The notes under the pieces: model-generated
Database searches by the model: none
Told to the model about the DNA's origin: nothing
Seen by the model: only the letters and a program-made list of their open reading frames with translations
From: JADJLQ01 sp040007895
GTDB lineage: Bacteria > Bacteroidota > Bacteroidia > Chitinophagales > Saprospiraceae
Reading direction: 5' to 3'
Length of the DNA stretch: 12,049 nucleotides
Assembly (NCBI GenBank): GCA_040007895.1
Contig: JBDTUE010000124.1
Span: forward strand, 1-12,049
Position numbers and translations under genes: made by a program
In this document: positions 6,646 through 12,049 of the stretch, in pieces
Numbering within the stretch: position 1 is the stretch's first letter
Layout of the letters: each line of letters begins with the position of its first letter

Positions 6646-7395
6646 ATGTTACGACAGATCATTATTTCGATAAGCGCATTACGGGTCAGTAAAGATTTCA
6701 TCACCCGGTACAGGTTATGGGAAAACTGGCAGTCTATGAAATGGATGCATACAGCTTTTATTGTATTTGCCATCTTCATGGGGATTAAAATGTTTGGTGT
6801 TGTCGGAGCTTTTATTAGCGGATTAGGGCACCTGGTGAGTGGTGATACGTCTACGATGAAATTGGGTTTTTCGGGAAATATATTTACAGGAGATTTTTCG
6901 TTTTTAAAGTCAGATACCTATAAATACTTATTCCTGTTTTTTACATTATCACTGGTTTATCATTTTGGTGGAAGGGCTTTGGAGATCCTGTATAATGTAC
7001 CCTACAAACCATCTTTTAAACAGTTTCTCGTCAATCAAAAAAGAGCCTTGCTAGTTTTATTGGTCGGATTTATTCTTGAACAAATCTTTACGGGAGTTGC
7101 ATCCGGTATGTTGTCCATCACAGGCGGAAAATGGTTGACTGGAGTCGTCAATTTTATCATCCAAAGTTTTATTTTCGGAGCTATCCTTATCGATGGATTG
7201 CATGAAGTAAGAGGTACTGATTTTAAACAAGGATTCAAACATTCTTTTAATTATTATCCCGGGATAGCATTGAGCCTTGGAGCCGTTGGTTTGGCTCTAT
7301 CTTATATTCCGGTAATCGGTGTATTATTAGTAGGATCAGTTGTGACTATAGCAATATTGATTGCTATTAAAAGAACTGAAGCTGTCATGGCGTGA
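6646..7395 (+). CDS. Multi-pass membrane protein, EI24/CysZ-like
   Basis: This 249-residue protein has about five or six hydrophobic segments (roughly residues 36-60, 92-110, 132-152, 163-183 and 206-241, the last possibly two helices). Its C-terminal half, FIFGAILIDGLHEVRGTDFKQGF... then LSLGAVGLALSYIPVIGVLLVG, follows the pattern of the EI24/CysZ family. In that family a hydrophobic helix leads to an Arg-Gly-containing loop and then to an Ile-Pro-rich final helix. CysZ proteins import sulfate, but no sulfur-metabolism gene is nearby, so transport of sulfate should not be assumed. The start ATG at 6646 gives a basic, amphipathic N-terminus. The gene is a lone + strand unit between minus-strand neighbours. 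Membrane location is confident; family is only moderately so. Confidence 0.6.
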   Translation: MLRQIIISISALRVSKDFITRYRLWENWQSMKWMHTAFIVFAIFMGIKMFGVVGAFISGLGHLVSGDTSTMKLGFSGNIFTGDFSFLKSDTYKYLFLFFTLSLVYHFGGRALEILYNVPYKPSFKQFLVNQKRALLVLLVGFILEQIFTGVASGMLSITGGKWLTGVVNFIIQSFIFGAILIDGLHEVRGTDFKQGFKHSFNYYPGIALSLGAVGLALSYIPVIGVLLVGSVVTIAILIAIKRTEAVMA

Positions 7396-7417
7396 TGTTA
7401 ATTGCCTGACTTAAACA

Positions 7418-8371
7418 TTATTTCTTTTGTAAAAAGATTTCTGCCAACATACATCGTACACTTCCACCACCATAATATTCAATAGTAGATATAGGGCTGG
7501 CGATAATACGTGCATTCGCTTGCAATGAATTTCGCTGATCCTGATCCAGAGAATTCAGGGCAGCCCTGGACATTACCCAATACAAGTCACCGTGAATATT
7601 TTTAAGTTGTAACATATTGCCGGCAAAATGTAAAACTTGTTCCCATTTAATTTCAATGATTTCTTTTCCGGTATCGGTCAGAGATTGAATCAATGTTTCT
7701 TTTTCGGATTCGTCATGGATACATTCCAAACAAACAACAGCCTGGGTTTCACCTAAAGCCATCATCACATTCGTATGATAGATATTCGTGCCGGAAGGAT
7801 CAGTGGCCTTAAAGGATACTTTGCGATATTGTTTCAATAAGGTGAAATGTTCGAGTAATTCCGGATCTGTCCTTGGACTGAGGCATGCATAGACTATATG
7901 ATTAATTCTATCCAGGATCATACTTCCCGTGCCTTCCAAAAACTTACCCTCCTCTTCATAATGTTCAAAAGAATATTGGTTCTGGACTTTAAATTCATTG
8001 GACAATAATTCCAGGATATCTTCTCTGCGCTCAGCACGCCGAAGACTGGAGTGCAATGGATAGGTGATGATGGTTCCATCACTATGGGTTGTAATCCAGT
8101 TATTGGGGAAGATGGCATCTGGTTTGACAGGAACCTTGGTATCTTCTACTATGATCACCTGTATATGGTTTTCTCTGAGGGTAGCTTCTAATTCATTAAA
8201 CTCTTCTAGTGCTTTTAATTGGATATCCGACGATTCTTGTTGATTAGTTTGCTTTTGAAAAGCATTCGTAGTCGCAGTTTCATGGTTAAATCCAAAAGCA
8301 ACAGGACGGACCATCAGTACTGTATCAGTGCATTGCCTTAAAAGATTAAATCTGGGTTTGCCTTGTTTCAT
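7418..8371 (-). CDS. ctlX: CtlX-type amidinohydrolase (citrulline/arginine deiminase-like)
   Basis: This 317-residue protein belongs to the guanidino-group-modifying superfamily (arginine deiminase, dimethylargininase, amidinotransferase), in the subgroup annotated as citrulline utilisation hydrolase CtlX. These enzymes use a Cys-His-acid set to attack the guanidino or ureido carbon. The conserved elements are all present: VLMVRPVAFGFN at the start of the fold (18-29), PDAIFPNNW (84-92), LEGTGS (145-150), YHTNVMM (198-204, catalytic His199), FAGNMLQL (249-256) and GGGSVRCML with the nucleophile Cys307. It should be a soluble cytosolic enzyme. It is monocistronic and divergent from hscA. The first residues before VLMVRP are longer than the minimum but plausible. 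The exact substrate (citrulline, arginine or a methylated arginine) cannot be decided from sequence, and no ornithine or arginine pathway gene is adjacent. Confidence 0.87.
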   Translation of the reverse strand: MKQGKPRFNLLRQCTDTVLMVRPVAFGFNHETATTNAFQKQTNQQESSDIQLKALEEFNELEATLRENHIQVIIVEDTKVPVKPDAIFPNNWITTHSDGTIITYPLHSSLRRAERREDILELLSNEFKVQNQYSFEHYEEEGKFLEGTGSMILDRINHIVYACLSPRTDPELLEHFTLLKQYRKVSFKATDPSGTNIYHTNVMMALGETQAVVCLECIHDESEKETLIQSLTDTGKEIIEIKWEQVLHFAGNMLQLKNIHGDLYWVMSRAALNSLDQDQRNSLQANARIIASPISTIEYYGGGSVRCMLAEIFLQKK

Positions 8372-8391
8372 CTCTTATTTATTTTAGAAGA

Positions 8392-8419
8392 CAAAATCAC
8401 CCAATACATGGAACGCAAG
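8392..8419 (-). promoter_or_regulatory. Weak Bacteroidota-type promoter candidate for ctlX
   Basis: Read on the minus strand, CTTG (8419-8416) is followed after 16 nt by TGATTTTG (8399-8392). These resemble the Bacteroidota -33 (TTTG) and -7 (TAnnTTTG) elements with one mismatch each. The spacing is slightly short, and transcription would begin about 14 nt before the ctlX start codon. The assignment is low confidence. Confidence 0.25.
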
Positions 8420-8567
8420 TATACCTTAGTGTCAATTGGTCGCATAAGTTGGAAAAACAAAACAATTTAAACAAATTTTGCTAGTTAGGTTAAAAGCCCG
8501 CTTCTCCAATCTGATCTATTGAGGTCGTTCACGATCCATTTGCGACTGGAATAATATTGAAATCACA

Positions 8568-8599
8568 TTGTACCTAAAGTGTTTTAAATAGCATCTTTG
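8568..8599 (+). promoter_or_regulatory. Bacteroidota-type promoter candidate for hscA
   Basis: TTG at 8568-8570 and CATCTTTG at 8592-8599 are separated by 21 nt. They match the -33/-7 pattern (TTTG, then TAnnTTTG) of the phylum with one mismatch in the -7 box. Transcription would start near 8605, leaving a leader of about 10 nt before the hscA ATG. Confidence 0.42.
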
Positions 8600-8614
8600 C
8601 AAAAAAATTAATAG

Positions 8615-10474
8615 ATGGCTAAGATCCAGATCAACATGAAGGAAGCAAAAGTAGTGCGGGATGAAAATGTCATCATTGGCATCGATCTCGGCACCACCAA
8701 TAGCCTGGTAGCTTTTATTGATGAAGGACAAGCAGTTACGATCAAAACGGATGCTAATCACTCAGCATTGATTCCCTCCATTATAAGTATTGAAGGTCAA
8801 AAAGTATATGTCGGGGAAGAAGCAAGAGCACGCCTTATTTCCAATCCTTCAGAGACGGTATATTCTGTTAAGCGATTGATGGGAAAAAGCCTGAATGACC
8901 TGGGAAATGTTCAGTCATTTTTTAGTTATGATCTGAAACCGGATGAACCTGATGCTTTAGTAAGAATTAAAATTGGTGAACAATATTTTACACCAATAGA
9001 ATTAAGCGCAGAGATACTCAAACAATTGAAACGGATGGCAGAGGGTCATCTCAAAAAGAATGTAAGCCAGGCCGTAATCACAGTACCTGCGTATTTTAAT
9101 GATGCTCAGCGCCAGGCTACACGGGATGCTGGAAGACTTGCAGGACTTGATGTCTTACGAATAGTCAATGAACCTACAGCCGCCAGTATGGCTTATGGAT
9201 TAGGTTTAGATGCCGGCTCTGAAGAAAAAATAGCAGTCTACGATCTTGGTGGTGGCACCTTTGATATTTCCATTTTGCATATCCAGGATGGAGTATTTGA
9301 AGTATTGTCGACGAATGGGGATACGTACCTCGGAGGTGATGATATGGACAGAGCGATCATGGAGTATTGGATGGGAGAACATAAAGTAGACATATCCACT
9401 TTGTTGGAAGATCGCGGAAAAACACAATCACTCCGGCTGACTGCTGAAAAAGCAAAAAAAGCTTTGTCAACCGAAACCTCGTACCAGGTTCATTGGGAAG
9501 GATTTGTTTTATTTATTACCAGGGAAAAATTTGATGACTTGATTCAGCCAATTATTCATAGGACCATGGAGTGTTGTGAGCGGGCTATTAAAGATGCTGG
9601 TATTACGAGGGAAGAAATTCAAAAAGTAGTCATGGTCGGCGGCTCTACGCGGGTACCTGCTGTACAAGATGCAGTTAAAAAATTCTTTGGCGATACCTTG
9701 TTTAATGAATTAAATCCTGATGAAGTAGTCGCTTTGGGAGCAGCGGTTCAGGCCAATATCTTATCAGGAAAAGATCAGCGTTTTTTATTGATCGATGTGA
9801 CTCCGCTTTCATTGGGAATAGAAACAATGGGCGGACTCATGGATGTGATTTTGCCAAGGAATTCAAAGATTCCGTCCAAAGTAGGCAGACAGTATACTAC
9901 TTCCATCGATGGACAGGTGAATCTTAAAATAAGTGTTTACCAGGGCGAACGGGATCTCGTAACCCATAATAGAAAGCTGGGAGAATTTATTTTGAAAGAT
10001 ATTCCGCCTATGCCGGCAGGATTGCCAAAAATTGAAATCCAGTTTTTGATAAACGCAGACGGTATCCTTACTGTCAAAGCAAAAGAATTGAGATCAGGAG
10101 TTGAAACAACTATCGAAGTCAAACCTCAATACGGACTTAGTGAAACAGAAATGGGCCGAATGTTGCTCGAATCTGTCAAGTATGCTCAACAGGATATGAT
10201 TCAAAAGGCATTGCTGGACGCCATTAATGAAGGCAACAGCATCGTTTTAGCTGTTGATCGTTTTATTAATCAGAACACGAATCATCTAACCTCAGAAGAA
10301 AAAGATACCCTATCCGAATTAAAAAATAATATCCACTTATTCATAAAAAATGAAAACAAGGATGAAATCTTATCTGCTATCTCTAAACTTAACGAGTACA
10401 GTGCTCCTATTGCACATCGCATGATGGACATCAATATCGGTGAAGCATTAAAAGGTACTAAACCTATCGGATGA
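8615..10474 (+). CDS. hscA: HscA-type Hsp70 chaperone
   Basis: This is an Hsp70 ATPase chaperone of 619 residues, close to the 616 of E. coli HscA and shorter than most DnaK proteins. HscA helps transfer Fe-S clusters from the IscU scaffold with its J-protein HscB. The nucleotide-binding domain (about 19-388) has IGIDLGTTNSL (21-31), VPAYFNDAQRQATRDAG (157-173), NEPTAASMAYGLG (185-197), VYDLGGGTFDISI (208-220) and VVMVGGSTRVPAVQ (338-351). The linker LLIDVTPLSLGIET (391-404) leads into the substrate-binding domain. The lid is short, and the C-terminus (ALKGTKPIG) lacks the Gly/Pro-rich tail and EEVD-like end of DnaK, which favours HscA. Against it, no iscU, hscB or fdx is beside it. The residues before IGIDLG are a little longer than in DnaK, as in Bacteroidota HscA. 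It overlaps the next gene by 4 nt. Confidence 0.8.
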   Translation: MAKIQINMKEAKVVRDENVIIGIDLGTTNSLVAFIDEGQAVTIKTDANHSALIPSIISIEGQKVYVGEEARARLISNPSETVYSVKRLMGKSLNDLGNVQSFFSYDLKPDEPDALVRIKIGEQYFTPIELSAEILKQLKRMAEGHLKKNVSQAVITVPAYFNDAQRQATRDAGRLAGLDVLRIVNEPTAASMAYGLGLDAGSEEKIAVYDLGGGTFDISILHIQDGVFEVLSTNGDTYLGGDDMDRAIMEYWMGEHKVDISTLLEDRGKTQSLRLTAEKAKKALSTETSYQVHWEGFVLFITREKFDDLIQPIIHRTMECCERAIKDAGITREEIQKVVMVGGSTRVPAVQDAVKKFFGDTLFNELNPDEVVALGAAVQANILSGKDQRFLLIDVTPLSLGIETMGGLMDVILPRNSKIPSKVGRQYTTSIDGQVNLKISVYQGERDLVTHNRKLGEFILKDIPPMPAGLPKIEIQFLINADGILTVKAKELRSGVETTIEVKPQYGLSETEMGRMLLESVKYAQQDMIQKALLDAINEGNSIVLAVDRFINQNTNHLTSEEKDTLSELKNNIHLFIKNENKDEILSAISKLNEYSAPIAHRMMDINIGEALKGTKPIG

Positions 10475-11523
10475 GATTAGTACTATTCCTTATGATCATG
10501 CTCTTGATCAACGTGCATGGAAGGAGTCAGCATGATGAAATCCGGAAAGAAATTGATAAGCTTATTCGATATGAAACGAATATCGATTTTGCAAACACTC
10601 CAGGGTTTATAGTCGGTATGATCGATGGGGATTCTACGTATATTTTTCCTTATGGATCAAGATCACTTGAAGAGAATAAACCTATCCTGGAAGATGATAT
10701 ATTTGAAATAGGTGGAGTAACTAAACTATTTACAGCATTACTCGTTGAATCTTTAATTAGTGAACATCAATTAAACCTCAACCATTCAATCAATGAATAT
10801 CTTCCAGTCAAAAACCCGGCTTTTGATTCATGTACTGTATTGCGACTATTAACTCATACTGCCGGATTGCCAAAATATCCTCCACGTTGGGGCAGTCTCG
10901 AACAAGATAGTAAGGATCCGTATGCAGCTTTCAGTCAATCTGATCTGGAAACTTTTTATAAAGAATATCATGTAACACCGGGTATTAAGAATGAATATTT
11001 ATATAGTCATCTGAATTATGTTTTACTTTCCTGGGTCATGCAGGAAGTTACACAACTGACCTATACTGAATTGCTAATAAAATATTTGCCAACCGATGTT
11101 GCTGTAACCTTACTGAATAAACCTACGATCATCGGGTATGGTTTAAATATAAAACCTATTCCTCCCTGGACTACTGGAGTTTATGGAGGATCATTAGGCA
11201 TAAAAGGTTCCCTTAGAGATCTTTTAAATACATGCCGTCACTTTTTCAGCACATCTTCAGTTTATTCATCTATGTTAGAAACTTACCCTGCCAAAATAAG
11301 AAAGGAGAAATCACCGATTGGTATTGGTTGGCAAGTCATCCCTATTCCAAAAAACCGTTTTGTATTTGTACATACCGGTAAAACCAAAGGGCATCATACA
11401 TTCGTTGGGATTTTACCTGACAATAAAACAGGTGTAGTCGTTTTATCCAATTCAGCCGCCGGTTCAGATGCTCTTGGGATCAATATCCTTGGCATGATGA
11501 ATAATAATTGGAAAAGGAAATAA
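10471..11523 (+). CDS. Secreted beta-lactamase/PBP-fold protein lacking the catalytic serine
   Basis: The protein has the serine beta-lactamase/penicillin-binding-protein class C fold (Pfam Beta-lactamase, PF00144) and 350 residues. An N-terminal signal segment (MRLVLFLMIMLLINVHG) predicts export; no lipobox cysteine is seen. The expected SxxK motif in the sequence FDIGSVTKxFTA reads FEIGGVTKLFTA, so the nucleophilic serine is glycine at residue 82, while Lys85 remains. The second motif, usually YSN, is YSH (178-180), and the third, HTG, is present (301-303). LLTHTAGLP (126-134) is also typical. The enzyme is therefore probably inactive as a hydrolase and may bind a ligand or partner instead. 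GGA differs from serine codons by two bases, so one sequencing error cannot explain it. Its ATG overlaps the hscA stop (ATGA), implying translational coupling. Confidence 0.82.
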   Translation: MRLVLFLMIMLLINVHGRSQHDEIRKEIDKLIRYETNIDFANTPGFIVGMIDGDSTYIFPYGSRSLEENKPILEDDIFEIGGVTKLFTALLVESLISEHQLNLNHSINEYLPVKNPAFDSCTVLRLLTHTAGLPKYPPRWGSLEQDSKDPYAAFSQSDLETFYKEYHVTPGIKNEYLYSHLNYVLLSWVMQEVTQLTYTELLIKYLPTDVAVTLLNKPTIIGYGLNIKPIPPWTTGVYGGSLGIKGSLRDLLNTCRHFFSTSSVYSSMLETYPAKIRKEKSPIGIGWQVIPIPKNRFVFVHTGKTKGHHTFVGILPDNKTGVVVLSNSAAGSDALGINILGMMNNNWKRK

Positions 11524-11614
11524 CCTGCCTATAAAACATACTTGGTCTTTTAAGAGATTTTTATTCCAATAATTTGATAAATCTTTTTTTAATGTTAATA
11601 AGTATTTTAGTCTC

Positions 11615-11974
11615 ATGAAAAAGAAAACACTGAATGACTTGTCTGAATTAAAAATGGTCTTCTCCACCAACAAAGAAGAAAAAAATGACCAGGAAGAAAA
11701 TGAAGTGAACGAAACCTCCTCCAGTACTCCATTCTCCAAACAATCTCTTAGAATCACACTGGATAAAAAACATCGCGCAGGTAAAGAAGTCACCCTCATC
11801 GAAGGGTTTGAAATGGACGAAGCAGGTTTAGAGGACATGGCAAAAAAACTCAAGTCGCAATGCGGAATCGGCGGAAGTGTAACGGATGATCTTATTTTGT
11901 TACAAGGAGATCAGAGAAAAAAGTTACCCGCGGTATTACAAAAAATGGGCTTTAAAAAAATAAGGATAATTTGA
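11615..11974 (+). CDS. SUI1/eIF1-like translation factor (YciH family)
   Basis: This 119-residue protein has a C-terminal SUI1 domain (about residues 44-119) like eukaryotic eIF1 and bacterial YciH. Signature residues are RITLDKKHRAGKEVTLIEGF (46-65), LKSQCGIGGSV (79-89) and the final GDQRKKLPAVLQKMGFKKIRI (98-118). In bacteria the family binds the small ribosomal subunit and affects initiation fidelity; its physiological role is still poorly defined. The first 43 residues are highly charged and low in complexity (TNKEEKNDQEENEVNE), probably disordered. The ATG at 11615 is the natural start. The gene lies 91 nt after the serine-hydrolase-fold gene, so it may be a separate transcription unit. 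Confidence 0.88.
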   Translation: MKKKTLNDLSELKMVFSTNKEEKNDQEENEVNETSSSTPFSKQSLRITLDKKHRAGKEVTLIEGFEMDEAGLEDMAKKLKSQCGIGGSVTDDLILLQGDQRKKLPAVLQKMGFKKIRII

Positions 11975-11984
11975 TAGATTGTTA

Positions 11985-12030
11985 GAAGTGTAAAAGTGTT
12001 TAAGTGCGCAATTGGACACTTTGTCACTTC
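11985..12030. repeat. Imperfect inverted repeat after the SUI1-like gene
   Basis: GAAGTGTAAAAGTG (11985-11998) and CACTTTGTCACTTC (12017-12030) are reverse complements at 12 of 14 positions and are separated by 18 nt. It lies just after the stop codon at 11974 and could form a hairpin that helps end transcription. It also merges into the short direct repeats that follow. Confidence 0.4.
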
Positions 12031-12049
12031 AACACTTCAACCACTTCAA
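12025..12049. repeat. Short direct repeats of CACTTCAA, cut by the window edge
   Basis: The octamer CACTTCAA occurs three times, at 12025-12032, 12033-12040 and 12042-12049. The array reaches the end of the window, so its full length is unknown. A related sequence in the opposite orientation (GAAGTG at 11985-11990, AAGTG at 12002-12006) lies upstream. No spacer structure of a CRISPR type is visible. Confidence 0.55.

Noticed and set aside
8516..8761. Minus-strand frame overlapping the hscA start
   Set aside because: It lies opposite the conserved IGIDLGTTNS region of hscA, and its translation has no recognisable features.
12025..12049. CRISPR array at the window end
   Set aside because: The repeats are 8 nt long and nearly contiguous, with no unique spacers and no cas genes nearby.

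Overview
The window looks like a piece of a Bacteroidota chromosome. The evidence is moderate-to-low GC with AT-rich intergenic DNA, few clear Shine-Dalgarno sequences, one candidate promoter of the Bacteroidota type (TTG, then a TAnnTTTG-like box), a RibBA whose C-terminal domain is degenerate in the way I recall for this phylum, and an ECF sigma factor beside tiny membrane proteins. I cannot name a genus. No tRNA, rRNA, CRISPR array, transposase or phage gene was seen.

Layout. (a) 64-2489: two tandem GT4-type glycosyltransferases on the + strand, 8 nt apart, probably the end of a surface-polysaccharide operon. (b) 2567-3688: ribBA, with an intact DHBP synthase half and a GTP cyclohydrolase II half that has lost its zinc cysteines, followed by a weak terminator. 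(c) 3837-4675: a CPBP-family (CAAX-like) membrane protease gene broken by two +1 frameshifts about 30 bp apart. (d) 4706-6368, all on the minus strand: two small His-rich or Met-rich membrane protein genes, then an ECF sigma factor gene and a third small membrane protein gene 7 nt after it. Two of the three small proteins carry the same cytosolic or periplasmic tail motif, so this looks like one stress or metal-response module. (e) 6646-7395: a multi-pass membrane protein resembling EI24/CysZ. (f) 7418-8371, minus: a CtlX-type citrulline/arginine-modifying hydrolase. (g) 8615-11523, plus: an HscA-type Hsp70 overlapping by ATGA with a secreted serine-hydrolase-fold protein that lacks its catalytic serine. 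(h) 11615-11974: a bacterial SUI1/eIF1-like (YciH) protein. The window ends in short CACTTCAA repeats.

How the genes work together. Most blocks look like unrelated housekeeping or envelope functions placed side by side. The best candidates for under-described biology are the sigma-factor/small-membrane-protein module (d) and the translationally coupled HscA/pseudo-hydrolase pair (g). The broken protease in (c) is either a true pseudogene or a homopolymer sequencing artefact. No intergenic gap exceeds 300 bases; the largest is 6369-6645.
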